DNA from: Clostridium sp.
GTDB lineage: Bacteria; Bacillota; Clostridia; Lachnospirales; Lachnospiraceae
Direction: 5' to 3'
Length of the DNA stretch: 57,135 nt
Assembly (NCBI GenBank): GCA_023664605.1
Contig: JAMPFF010000001.1
Location: 234,426 to 291,560, forward strand
Positions 20,126 through 28,450 of the stretch are shown here, in pieces (position 1 is the first letter of the stretch; every line of letters begins with the position of its first letter). Both the position numbers and the translations under genes were made by a program. The notes under the pieces are model-generated. The model worked only from the letters and a program-made list of their open reading frames with translations. It did not search any database and was not told the origin of the DNA.

Positions 20126-20770
20126 ATGGGCGAAATTGTCATAAAAGTAGAACATTTAAGTAAGGCATTTCGTGAGCAGATGGTTCTCAGGGATGTAAAT
20201 GCAGTGTTTGAAAAAGGCAATATTTATGGGATTATAGGAAGAAACGGTTCAGGGAAGAGTATGCTGTTTAAATGTATCTGCGGATTCATTCGTCCTACGG
20301 AGGGAAAGGTTCAGATTTATGGAATGGAAATTGGAAAAGACATTGACATGGCTCCATGTACAGGAATGCTGATAGAAGGTACAGGATTTTTGGCAAATTA
20401 TAGTGCGTATCATAACCTGGAGTTTTTGGTCAATATCAAGAAAAAGGTGGGAAAACAGAAGATATTAGATGTACTGAAAACAGTAGGACTTGAGGATGCG
20501 GGTGCCAAAAAGGTAGGTAAATTCTCAATGGGGATGAAACAGCGTCTTGGAATTGCTCAAGCTATTGTAGAAGAGCAGGAGATTCTCATTTTAGATGAGC
20601 CGATGAATGGATTGGACCATCAAGGTGTAAAGGAAATGAGGAACTTGCTTTTGGATTTAAAAGATAAACAATGCACAATTCTTGTAGCAAGTCATAACAA
20701 AGAGGATATAGAGATTTTATGCGATAAAGTATACGAGATGGACGATGGGATTTTGACGGCATGTCCATAA
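20126..20770 (+). CDS. ABC transporter ATP-binding protein
   Basis: Cytoplasmic ATPase of 214 residues powering the two upstream membrane proteins. Walker A is GRNGSGKSM (about residues 38-46; the usual Thr after GKS is Met), signature FSMGMKQRLGIAQAI, Walker B ILILDEPMNGLD and switch His VASHNKED. The short single-domain form without C-terminal extension resembles the BcrA/NatA and lantibiotic-immunity group. ATG follows AGGGAGGTAGAAA. It ends the BlaI-controlled operon. Confidence 0.92.
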   Translation: MGEIVIKVEHLSKAFREQMVLRDVNAVFEKGNIYGIIGRNGSGKSMLFKCICGFIRPTEGKVQIYGMEIGKDIDMAPCTGMLIEGTGFLANYSAYHNLEFLVNIKKKVGKQKILDVLKTVGLEDAGAKKVGKFSMGMKQRLGIAQAIVEEQEILILDEPMNGLDHQGVKEMRNLLLDLKDKQCTILVASHNKEDIEILCDKVYEMDDGILTACP

Positions 20771-20822
20771 CAGCAATTAAAATTCAACATTCATTCTTAT
20801 GACGCTTGCTTATATATGTCAT

Positions 20823-20855
20823 AAGGGAAAACATCCGATTTGGTGTTTTCCCTTT
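20823..20855. terminator. Bidirectional terminator between the ABC operon and the DUF3048 gene
   Basis: AAGGGAAAACA pairs perfectly with TGTTTTCCCTT around a ten-base loop. A T-rich run lies on both strands, so it can end the ABC operon (plus) and the DUF3048 gene (minus). Confidence 0.88.
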
Positions 20856-20862
20856 GCTGTTT

Positions 20863-22038
20863 TTATTTCCACTCCACAAACTCGCCATAGTCATCCCAGA
20901 TATTGCATATCCAGGTCTTGCCCTGATTCATGACAATTTCCTCGCCGTTTTCATCTAAATACTTTGCAGGTGTAAAATCCCCGTCGTGGCGCTGCCAGGT
21001 TCCCTTGATAACCTTGCCGTTTGTAAAGACAATGGCATCGCCATCCCCATGAACGCCGAAAGCGAGATAGTCATGGTCATCCCTGACCTCGCCGTGGCAG
21101 TACTGAAAAATAATATTGCTGACGGCTATCTGCTCGTTATTATATTCGTCTATCTGTTCTTTTCCGTCCTGATAACGGTAATATAAATGGTCATCCTCAT
21201 GATATTCAAAATAAGGATGATAAGTACCGTATCCGCCGGAATTGCTACCGGATTCCCCGCCGGGATAAATGAGAACGGCGTCTTCATTTTCGGCATATTC
21301 GGCAGTTACGCCATCGGCAGCAAACAGAAACGGCCGCACATAGTTTTCATCATAATTCCAGTCATATCCGAGACGGTCTACGGCTTTCATTAAGCCGTCA
21401 ATCATCAGATAACCGGTAAACTCTGTTGCGTAGCCCGGACGGCTGACCCTGTCAAACGCTTCGTCGGCAGGATTGTGAATGCCGACTACGGCGGCGCTGA
21501 CATTATAAACCGTATCACGGTTAATTAATTCTTCCACATAAGGAACGGCGAGACCCCAGTTACAGTAAATGGCCTCATAACCGGTTGCCATATAAACGAA
21601 ATAATCTCTGGAACTTCTGACGGGGCCGATTCTTTCCAAATCGTCGAAATTTTCAAAAACGGCCATTAATCTGGTAATACGCCCCTCTACGGGAGCTTCA
21701 TATATAATGCCGGCCTGGGAAAGCCCGTATTGCGGCATAGCCGGCCTGTTATTGGGAATCATTACCGCAATCGGTCGTCTTAAGGCAATTTCTTCATCCG
21801 TCCATTCTCCGGTCAGATAACTTTGGATTTGACCGTTTACGGACTTCCTTTCTTCAATCACCAAGCTTGTTGGAGCCTCTTCTTCGACTTCTTCCGGTTC
21901 TTCTTTTTTTTCCTCAGGTTCGAGCTGGATTATTTCCGGTTCAGGTATCTTCGGAACGGGTTCGGAACCGCATCCGGACAGACAGGAAAAGATGAACAGG
22001 AAAGAGGCGGCTGATAAAGCAAATTTTTTCTTATGCAT
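20863..22038 (-). CDS. DUF3048 (YerB-like) lipoprotein
   Basis: Surface lipoprotein of 391 residues, function unknown. Lipobox LSGC follows the signal peptide, then an acidic Pro/Glu-rich tether (PEPEIIQLEPEEKKEEPEEVEEE, about residues 32-54). The globular part shows the DUF3048 marks: RPIAVMIPNNRPAMPQYGLSQAGIIYEAPVEG, TRLMAVFENFDDLERIGPVRSSRDYFVYMA and a C-terminal domain with GKVIKGTWQRHD and NQGKTWICNIWDD. The family is widespread in Firmicutes. ATG 22038 follows AATGGAGAAGAAACG on the minus strand. It is monocistronic. Confidence 0.9.
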   Translation of the reverse strand: MHKKKFALSAASFLFIFSCLSGCGSEPVPKIPEPEIIQLEPEEKKEEPEEVEEEAPTSLVIEERKSVNGQIQSYLTGEWTDEEIALRRPIAVMIPNNRPAMPQYGLSQAGIIYEAPVEGRITRLMAVFENFDDLERIGPVRSSRDYFVYMATGYEAIYCNWGLAVPYVEELINRDTVYNVSAAVVGIHNPADEAFDRVSRPGYATEFTGYLMIDGLMKAVDRLGYDWNYDENYVRPFLFAADGVTAEYAENEDAVLIYPGGESGSNSGGYGTYHPYFEYHEDDHLYYRYQDGKEQIDEYNNEQIAVSNIIFQYCHGEVRDDHDYLAFGVHGDGDAIVFTNGKVIKGTWQRHDGDFTPAKYLDENGEEIVMNQGKTWICNIWDDYGEFVEWK

Positions 22039-22260
22039 CGTTTCTTCTCCATTCTTGTTCTTTCAAATGTTTTGACAGTTTCTTTTGTTCTTTTCCATTA
22101 TACCCGAAAAATGATTGGCTGTATACTGGCGAAAACGCTGAAATACTTTCCAGATGAAGCAAAAAATAAGAGAAAGGTTTTACGCGGCGGATATATGTGA
22201 TACAATCAGAACATGGGAGAAATTTACAATTTCCGATGCTAAAAAAAGGAGACGAAAACA

Positions 22261-23256
22261 ATGTATATTCCAAACGAAAACAGATATGATAATATGATTT
22301 ATAACAGATGCGGGCAAAGCGGACTCAAACTGCCGGCATTGTCGTTAGGTATGTGGCATAATTTTGGTTCTGTCAACAATCTGGAAAATATGAAAAAAAT
22401 TTTATTTACCGCATTTGACAACGGTATCACGCATTTTGATTTAGCCAATAATTACGGGCCTGTCTATGGCAGTGCGGAGAGCAGCATGGGGCAGATTTTA
22501 AAATCCGATTTGATGTCATACCGTGACGAGATGATTATTTCTACCAAGGCAGGCTATGATATGTGGAAAGGCCCGTACGGCGACGGCGGCTCTAAAAAGT
22601 ATCTGATTGCAAGTTTGGACCAGTCGTTGAAACGCCTTGGCTTGGATTATGTTGATATTTTTTATCATCACCGCCCTGACGCCGAGACGCCGATAGAAGA
22701 GACAATGCTTGCCCTAGACCAAATTGTGCGTTCCGGTAAGGCTCTTTATGTGGGAATTTCCAATTATAAAAAAGAGCAGGCGCAGAAAGCGTATCAGATT
22801 TTAAAGGAATTAAAGACACCGTTTATTATTCACCAACCGTCTTATTCTATTCTGAACAGGTGGATAGAAGAGGATGGTTTAAAAGATTTCCTGTATGAAA
22901 ACGGAATCGGCTGTATTGCATTCAGCCCGCTGCAGCAGGGCATTCTGACAGGAAAATACTTAAACGGCATTCCGAAAGATTCCCGCATTGGCACAGGGAA
23001 AAGCCCTTATCTGCATGAGGATGCACTGAAGCCGGAACTGTTGGAAAAAGTAAGACAACTGAATGAAATTGCAGAAAAGAGAGGGCAGACTCTGGCGCAG
23101 ATGGCTCTTGCATGGATTTTAAAAGATGGAAAGGTGACGTCCGTTTTAATCGGCGCAAGCAGACCGGAACAGATTTTGGATAATATAAAGGCGTTGGATA
23201 ATATTACTTTCAGCGAGGAGGAACTTCGCCGGATTGACGAAATTCAGAGAAGCTAA
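22261..23256 (+). CDS. Aldo/keto reductase (YghZ/Kv-beta type)
   Basis: NADPH-dependent oxidoreductase of 331 residues, close in sequence style to L-glyceraldehyde 3-phosphate reductases. The catalytic tetrad is visible as Asp and Tyr in THFDLANNYGP, Lys in ISTKAGYDMW and His in DIFYHHRPD. The N-terminal MYIPNENRYDNMIYNRCGQSGLKLPALSLGMW and the coenzyme site near SVLIGASRPEQI are typical. A possible promoter is TTTACG-N16-TACAAT (22179-22206), and AAAGGAG lies before the ATG. prmA follows after 17 bases, so it may head that operon. Confidence 0.93.
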   Translation: MYIPNENRYDNMIYNRCGQSGLKLPALSLGMWHNFGSVNNLENMKKILFTAFDNGITHFDLANNYGPVYGSAESSMGQILKSDLMSYRDEMIISTKAGYDMWKGPYGDGGSKKYLIASLDQSLKRLGLDYVDIFYHHRPDAETPIEETMLALDQIVRSGKALYVGISNYKKEQAQKAYQILKELKTPFIIHQPSYSILNRWIEEDGLKDFLYENGIGCIAFSPLQQGILTGKYLNGIPKDSRIGTGKSPYLHEDALKPELLEKVRQLNEIAEKRGQTLAQMALAWILKDGKVTSVLIGASRPEQILDNIKALDNITFSEEELRRIDEIQRS

Positions 23257-23273
23257 AAAGGACAGGGATAACT

Positions 23274-24260
23274 ATGAAGTGGATGAAATTTAAGGTAAAA
23301 ACATTGACGCAGGCGGAGGATATCATTATCAGTACGCTGTATGATATCGGATTGGAGGGTGCGCAGATTGAAGATAAAGTACCGCTTACCGCTTGGGAAA
23401 AAGAGCAGATGTTTGTTGACATTCCACCTGTCGGCATGGAGGATGACGGCGTGGCCTATCTTAGTTTTTTCGTGGAGGAAAAGGAAGACGGCTTGTTGGA
23501 ATTGAACGGGGAAATAACGAATAAAGAAAGCATTTTAAAACAGGTGCAGAAAGAACTGGATGATTTGCGCGTTTTTATGGATATCGGAGAGGGAACGATT
23601 ACGATAGAAGAGACGGAGGATATCGACTGGATTAATAACTGGAAAGAATATTTCCATCAATTCTATATTGATGATTTATTGGTTATTCCCTCCTGGGAGG
23701 ATGTAAAAAAAGAGGATAAGGATAAAAAAATCCTGCACATCGACCCCGGTACGGCATTTGGAACCGGAATGCACGAGACAACGCAGCTTTGCATCCGCCA
23801 GATTAAAAAGTTTGTAACGCCCGAGACAACGCTTTTAGACGTGGGAAGCGGCAGCGGGATTCTTGCCATCATAGCGTTGATGTACGGGGCAAAAAAAGCG
23901 GTCGGAACAGACCTTGACCCATGCGCTTTGGAAGCGGTAAAACAGAACATGGAGGCAAACAACATCCGCGAAGAAGATTTTACAATGATGATAGGCAATA
24001 TCATTACGGAAAAAGAAATACAGGACAAAGTCGGATATCTGTGCTATGATATCGTAGTGGCGAATATTTTGGCGGACGTGCTGGTAATGCTTACGCCGGT
24101 GATTACCGCGCAGATGAAAAAGGGCGGTATTTATATTACGTCGGGTATCATTAATGAGAAAGAAGAGACAGTCGTAAAAGCAGTCAAAGAAGCGGGACTG
24201 GAAGTAGTAGAGATTACTTATCAGGGCGAGTGGGTGTCAGTAACGGCTCGTAAGGTATAA
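23274..24260 (+). CDS. prmA: Ribosomal protein L11 methyltransferase
   Basis: Methylates ribosomal protein L11 using S-adenosylmethionine. The 328-residue protein has the N-terminal L11-recognition domain (MKWMKFKVKTLTQAEDIIISTLYDIG), the DIDWINNWKEYFHQFYI stretch, the IDPGTAFGTGMHETTQLC motif and the cofactor-binding LDVGSGSGILAI with Asp of TDLDPCA. The VVANILADVL motif holds the NPPF-equivalent site of PrmA. The last A of its stop is shared with the ATG of the next gene. Confidence 0.96.
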   Translation: MKWMKFKVKTLTQAEDIIISTLYDIGLEGAQIEDKVPLTAWEKEQMFVDIPPVGMEDDGVAYLSFFVEEKEDGLLELNGEITNKESILKQVQKELDDLRVFMDIGEGTITIEETEDIDWINNWKEYFHQFYIDDLLVIPSWEDVKKEDKDKKILHIDPGTAFGTGMHETTQLCIRQIKKFVTPETTLLDVGSGSGILAIIALMYGAKKAVGTDLDPCALEAVKQNMEANNIREEDFTMMIGNIITEKEIQDKVGYLCYDIVVANILADVLVMLTPVITAQMKKGGIYITSGIINEKEETVVKAVKEAGLEVVEITYQGEWVSVTARKV

Positions 24261-24763
24261 TGGACAGGATTAGAACAATCGCAGGTGTGCTTGCCCTGCT
24301 TTGGATGTGCGTTATTTTTGCGTTTTCGGCACAGGAAAAGGACGAGTCCAGCGCGGTAAGCGAGGCATTTAGTTACCGGGTGGTAAATTCCACCGGCATT
24401 TTATTCCATCTGCATCTGGATGAAGAGGAACTGCGGCGGATAGCGGCGGCGATTGAAAGCACCGTTAGAAAAGCGGCGCATATGACGGAGTTTGGGATTT
24501 TATCTATTCTGCTCTATGTATGGCTGGGGAAATGGCAGATGACGACAGGTGCGAAAATAGCGCTGGCCGCCGTAATTTCCACACTTTATGCGGCGAGCGA
24601 TGAGTTTCACCAGTTGTTTGTACCGGGGCGTGCGGGCAGTATCGGAGACGTTATGATTGACAGCGCCGGAGCTATACTTGGCGTAGGTATTTTTGTAGGA
24701 GTTAAAAAATGTATCAGTTTTTTGTGGAACCGTCACAAATCCAAGGCAATACAATCACCATAA
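24260..24763 (+). CDS. VanZ family membrane protein
   Basis: Small polytopic protein of 167 residues, role unknown in general; the founding member gives low-level teicoplanin resistance. It has the family order: N-terminal helix VLALLWMCVIFAFSAQEKDES, KAAHMTEFGILSILLYVW, AVISTLYAASDEFHQLFVPGRAGSIGDVMIDSAGAILG. It overlaps prmA by one base and runs 55 bases into rsmE in another frame. The overlap is long but both starts and both families are convincing. Confidence 0.9.
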   Translation: MDRIRTIAGVLALLWMCVIFAFSAQEKDESSAVSEAFSYRVVNSTGILFHLHLDEEELRRIAAAIESTVRKAAHMTEFGILSILLYVWLGKWQMTTGAKIALAAVISTLYAASDEFHQLFVPGRAGSIGDVMIDSAGAILGVGIFVGVKKCISFLWNRHKSKAIQSP

Positions 24764-25464
24764 CGGGAAGCGATGTCAATCATATTAGAAACGTGCTGCG
24801 GATGAAAGTTGGAGAGGAAATCGCCATCAGTAACGGCATAGACGGGAAAGAATACCGCTGCGGCATTACGCAATTTCGGGATGGGGAAATTCTTTGTACG
24901 CTGCGTTTCATAAAGGAAGACGGCGTGGAACTGCCCTCGAAAATATATTTGTTCCAGGGGCTGCCCAAGGCGGATAAGATGGAATTTATTATACAAAAAG
25001 CGGTAGAACTTGGCGTGTATGAAATTATTCCGGTTTCCGTGAAAAGGGCAGTGGTAAAACTGGATGAGAAAAAAGCGCGGGCGAAGCAGGAAAGATGGCA
25101 GGGCATTGCGGAGGCGGCGGCAAAGCAGAGTAAAAGAGGAATCATACCGAAGGTAAAAGATGTTATGAGTATGAAAGAAGCGATTGCCTATGCAGAGACA
25201 ATGGATATCAGGCTGATTCCTTATGAACTGGCGGGTGATATGGCAAAAACCAAAAAAATCATAAGCGCCGTAGAGCCGGGAAAGTCCATAGCGGTTTTTA
25301 TCGGGCCGGAGGGCGGATTTGAGGAAAGTGAAATACAGCAGGCAATGGAGAAGGGCATTCTTCCGATAACGTTAGGGAAAAGAATTTTACGGACAGAAAC
25401 GGCGGGCTTGACCGTATTGGCATGGTTAATGTATCATTTGGAAGATGATGAAAAAGAAGACTGA
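24709..25464 (+). CDS. rsmE: 16S rRNA (uracil-1498-N3)-methyltransferase RsmE
   Basis: Methylates U1498 of 16S rRNA near the decoding site. SPOUT-fold protein of 251 residues: N-terminal PUA-like part (MYQFFVEPSQIQ..ITGSDVNHIRNVLRMKVGEEI), then IYLFQGLPKADKMEFIIQKAVELGV, SVKRAVVKL, RWQGIAEAAAKQSKRG, and the knot region IGPEGGFEESEI with LGKRILRTETAGLTVL. ATG 24709 follows GTAGGAGTTAAAA; the start lies inside the vanZ-like gene. prmA-rsmE adjacency is usual in Firmicutes. Confidence 0.96.
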   Translation: MYQFFVEPSQIQGNTITITGSDVNHIRNVLRMKVGEEIAISNGIDGKEYRCGITQFRDGEILCTLRFIKEDGVELPSKIYLFQGLPKADKMEFIIQKAVELGVYEIIPVSVKRAVVKLDEKKARAKQERWQGIAEAAAKQSKRGIIPKVKDVMSMKEAIAYAETMDIRLIPYELAGDMAKTKKIISAVEPGKSIAVFIGPEGGFEESEIQQAMEKGILPITLGKRILRTETAGLTVLAWLMYHLEDDEKED

Positions 25465-25542
25465 TACTGTCAAAGGGCATAAAGATATCATATATTAGAT
25501 TATGAGATACAAAGAGAAAATATGATAAAATAGGAGCTGTTT

Positions 25543-26697
25543 ATGGAAGTATATTTGGATAACTCGGCTACAACCAGATGCTTTGACGAAGTCGCGCAGC
25601 TTATGATGAATATTATGTGTAAGGACTACGGGAATCCCTCCAGTCTGCATCATAAAGGCGTTGAGGCGGAGCATTATTTACGATATGCGAGAGAAACCAT
25701 TGCAAAAATACTCAAGGTAAATGAAAAAGAGATACTGTTTACATCAGGCGGAACCGAGGCGGACAACATTGCGTTAATCGGTACGGCGATGGCAAATCAC
25801 CGCATGGGCCGTCATTTGATAACAACACAGATAGAACATGCGGCAATTATACAGCCTATGAAATATCTGGAGGAGCAGGGATTTAGAGTGACTTATCTGC
25901 CGGTAGACAAACAGGGGAAAGTCCATCTGGAGGATTTGCAGAAAGCAATTTCCAAAGATACCATTTTAGTATCCATTATGCATACGAATAATGAAATCGG
26001 CACATTAGAGCCGATTGCGGAAGCAGGGGAAATGATTAAGCAGATTAACCCCAGAACCCTTTTTCATGTGGATGCGGTACAGGGATTTGGTAAATTCCGG
26101 ATTTATCCGTCCAGAATGAAGATAGATTTGCTTTCGGTCAGCGCACATAAGATTCACGGCCCAAAAGGAGCGGGATTCTTGTATAAAAGCGATAAAGCGA
26201 AGGTCAGTCCGATTATCTATGGCGGCGGGCAGCAGAAAGGAATGCGTTCCGGCACGGAAAATGTTCCGGGCATTGCCGGACTTGCCAAAGCGGCCGAACT
26301 GATGTATGAAAATCTGGATGCTGATATGGAGCGGCTTTATCATTTACGGGAACTGTTTATACAGGGCGTTTCACAGATAAAAGACGTGAGAATAAACGGT
26401 TGTATGGGGCGTGAGAGCGCGGCACATATCGTAAGCCTGTCCGTTAGAGGAGTAAGAAGCGAAGTCCTATTGCATGCACTGGAAGACAGGGGCATCTATG
26501 TATCCGCCGGAAGCGCATGTTCATCCAATAAACCGCAGCCATCGGCGACGTTAAGAGCAATCGGCGTAGCGAGGGAACTGCTGGATTCGACGATACGTTT
26601 CAGCTTTTCCGTTTTTACAACGGAAGAGGAAATCCGCTATACGGTGCAGACGTTATATGATATGATACCGGAACTGAGAAGATATACAAGACATTGA
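25543..26697 (+). CDS. Cysteine desulfurase (NifS/IscS-like)
   Basis: PLP enzyme that takes sulfur from cysteine as a persulfide, here probably for ThiI encoded next door. The 384-residue protein begins EVYLDNSATTRC, has TSGGTEADN, the cofactor Lys in SVSAHKIHGPKGAGFLY, GGGQQKGMRSGTEN and the catalytic Cys in SAGSACSSNKPQPSATL near residue 326. TAGGAGCTGTTT precedes the ATG. The pairing with thiI matches the NifZ-ThiI pair of Bacillus, so 4-thiouridine and thiazole sulfur supply is the likely role. Confidence 0.94.
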   Translation: MEVYLDNSATTRCFDEVAQLMMNIMCKDYGNPSSLHHKGVEAEHYLRYARETIAKILKVNEKEILFTSGGTEADNIALIGTAMANHRMGRHLITTQIEHAAIIQPMKYLEEQGFRVTYLPVDKQGKVHLEDLQKAISKDTILVSIMHTNNEIGTLEPIAEAGEMIKQINPRTLFHVDAVQGFGKFRIYPSRMKIDLLSVSAHKIHGPKGAGFLYKSDKAKVSPIIYGGGQQKGMRSGTENVPGIAGLAKAAELMYENLDADMERLYHLRELFIQGVSQIKDVRINGCMGRESAAHIVSLSVRGVRSEVLLHALEDRGIYVSAGSACSSNKPQPSATLRAIGVARELLDSTIRFSFSVFTTEEEIRYTVQTLYDMIPELRRYTRH

Positions 26698-26712
26698 AAA
26701 AAGGAAATAAGC

Positions 26713-26764
26713 GAAATGAACAGAATACGGGGCAGGAAACGTAAGCCCTGTTTTTGTTCATTTC
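26713..26764 (+). other. Nested stem-loop upstream of thiI
   Basis: GAAATGAACA (26713-26722) pairs perfectly with TGTTCATTTC (26755-26764); an inner GGGC/GCCC stem lies inside. No T tract follows the closing arm. It occupies most of the cysteine desulfurase-thiI gap and could be a processing or regulatory element; no known riboswitch was recognised. Confidence 0.5.
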
Positions 26765-26788
26765 CGTAAAAGTGGAACGGGAGAAAAT

Positions 26789-27967
26789 ATGTTTACTTCA
26801 TTTTTAATTAAATATGCGGAAATCGGCGTAAAGGGAAAGAATAGATATCTTTTTGAAGATGCGCTGGTAAAACAGATTAAACATGCTTTGAAAAAGTGTG
26901 ACGGAGATTTTACCGTGCGGAAGACGGACGGAAGAATTTATGTGGATGCAGTGTCCGAGTTTGATTATGAAGAAACGGTCGCACATTTACAGAAAGTATT
27001 CGGTATTTCCGGTATTTGTCCGGTTGTTTGTGTGGAAGACGAAGGGTTTGAAAAGCTGGGGGAAAGAGTCGTTCAGTATTTGGACGAAATATATCCGGAC
27101 AAGCATAGAACCTTTAAAGTGGCGGCGAGAAGAGCCAGAAAAAATTATCCGTTAAATTCCATGGAAATTAATATGGAGATGGGCGGCATTATTCTGGACG
27201 CCTATCCGGAGATGTCCGTGGATGTACACGAGCCGGATATCATGCTGCATATTGAAATACGGGATAAAATATATATCTATTCGGAAATCATTCCGGGTCC
27301 GGGAGGTATGCCGGTCGGCACGGGCGGAAAGGCGATGCTTTTATTATCCGGAGGAATTGACTCTCCGGTGGCGGGTTATATGATTGCCAAGCGCGGGGTT
27401 AAAATCGATGCGGTTTATTTTCATGCGCCGCCCTATACAAGCGAGCGCGCCAAACAGAAAGTCGTCGATTTAGCAAAGAAAGTCGCGCAGTATACGGGGG
27501 CGATTTATCTGCACGTCATTAACTTTACGGATATTCAGATGTATATTTATGATAAATGCCCGCATGATGAATTGACGATTATCATGCGCCGTTATATGAT
27601 GCGGATTGCGGAACATATCGCCAAAGAGTCGGAATGCCTGGGGTTGATTACCGGCGAGAGCATCGGACAGGTGGCTTCCCAGACGATGAACAGCCTGCTG
27701 GTGACAAATGAAGTGTGCGAACTGCCGGTCTACAGGCCTCTAATCGGTTTTGATAAAATGGAGATTGTCGATATATCCGAAAAAATTGATACGTACGAGA
27801 CTTCCATTCTGCCTTATGAGGACTGCTGTACCATATTTGTGGCAAAGCACCCCGTTACGAAACCGAGTTTGAAAATTATCAAAAGGCATGAGCAGAATTT
27901 GGCGGAAAAAATAGACGAGCTGGTGCAGACTGCACTGGAAACGGATGAGGTGATTATTGTACAATAA
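26789..27967 (+). CDS. thiI: tRNA 4-thiouridine synthetase / thiamine thiazole protein ThiI
   Basis: Adenylates U8 of tRNA and inserts sulfur. The 392-residue protein shows the ferredoxin-like plus THUMP N-terminal region (LIKYAEIGVKGKNRYLFEDAL, RVYVD-type strands), and the PP-loop ATP site LLLSGGIDSPVAGY at about residue 182. ITGESIGQVASQTMNSL and CTIFVAKHPVTKP near the end match Firmicutes ThiI. The rhodanese domain of enterobacterial ThiI is absent, as usual for this group, so the desulfurase upstream is the probable sulfur donor. Confidence 0.96.
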   Translation: MFTSFLIKYAEIGVKGKNRYLFEDALVKQIKHALKKCDGDFTVRKTDGRIYVDAVSEFDYEETVAHLQKVFGISGICPVVCVEDEGFEKLGERVVQYLDEIYPDKHRTFKVAARRARKNYPLNSMEINMEMGGIILDAYPEMSVDVHEPDIMLHIEIRDKIYIYSEIIPGPGGMPVGTGGKAMLLLSGGIDSPVAGYMIAKRGVKIDAVYFHAPPYTSERAKQKVVDLAKKVAQYTGAIYLHVINFTDIQMYIYDKCPHDELTIIMRRYMMRIAEHIAKESECLGLITGESIGQVASQTMNSLLVTNEVCELPVYRPLIGFDKMEIVDISEKIDTYETSILPYEDCCTIFVAKHPVTKPSLKIIKRHEQNLAEKIDELVQTALETDEVIIVQ

Positions 27968-28002
27968 TAGAAGTGTCAGCAATGGTTGCCACATCTAAAA
28001 AA

Positions 28003-28026
28003 CGCAAGCTGTTAGGCTTGCGCTTT
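28003..28026 (+). terminator. Terminator after thiI
   Basis: CGCAAGC pairs with GCTTGCG around a six-base loop, flanked by an A run upstream and CTTTAA downstream, 36 bases after the thiI stop. Confidence 0.75.
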
Positions 28027-28063
28027 AAGATATGTTCTTGTATGGAAAAATCTTTAATACAAC

Positions 28064-28107
28064 GGAAGAATGCGAAGCATTCTTCCCAAGATAATTGCGA
28101 AGCAATT
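28064..28107 (-). terminator. Two tandem hairpins with GCGAAGC caps, downstream of the HPr-like gene
   Basis: GGAAGAATGC-gaa-GCATTCTTCC (28064-28086) and AATTGC-gaa-GCAATT (28093-28107) are perfect stems capped by the same GC-GAA-GC triloop on the plus strand (GC-TTC-GC on the minus strand). They follow the HPr-like stop on the minus strand and may act as its terminator, although no strong T tract is present. Confidence 0.5.
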
Positions 28108-28113
28108 TTCTTG

Positions 28114-28344
28114 TTACATCAGATAAGGTTTCAACGCTTCCATGATTTCATCGGCGCCGTCCTCTGTATGGATGTTCAAATCAATCGGTTTTGATAAATC
28201 CAGACTGAAGATACCCATGATAGATTTGGCATCGATAACATATCTGCCGGATACTAAGTCGAAATCATAATCAAATTTTGTAATATCATTTACAAAAGAT
28301 TTAACCTTATCAATAGAGTTTAAAGATATTTGAACCGTCTTCAT
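28114..28344 (-). CDS. HPr-like (Crh-like) protein lacking the phosphocarrier histidine
   Basis: A 76-residue protein with the HPr fold. The serine site of HPr kinase is kept: KSIMGIFSL, Ser41 here aligning with Ser46 of HPr. The GxHARPA loop is gone: the region reads NSIDKVKSF, with no His at the position of His15. It therefore cannot carry phosphate in the PTS but could still be seryl-phosphorylated, the situation of Bacillus Crh, which co-activates CcpA. Ribosome binding site AAGGAGGCAATTC lies before the ATG. It is monocistronic and convergent with thiI. The carbon-regulation role is inference. Confidence 0.85.
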   Translation of the reverse strand: MKTVQISLNSIDKVKSFVNDITKFDYDFDLVSGRYVIDAKSIMGIFSLDLSKPIDLNIHTEDGADEIMEALKPYLM

Positions 28345-28450
28345 AAAGAATTGCCTCCTTCAACTTTATTTACATACTATTAGCTATAATACTAAATGTT
28401 GATGGGATAAAAGTCAATGATAAAACATTACAAAAAATGCGGGGATTACT

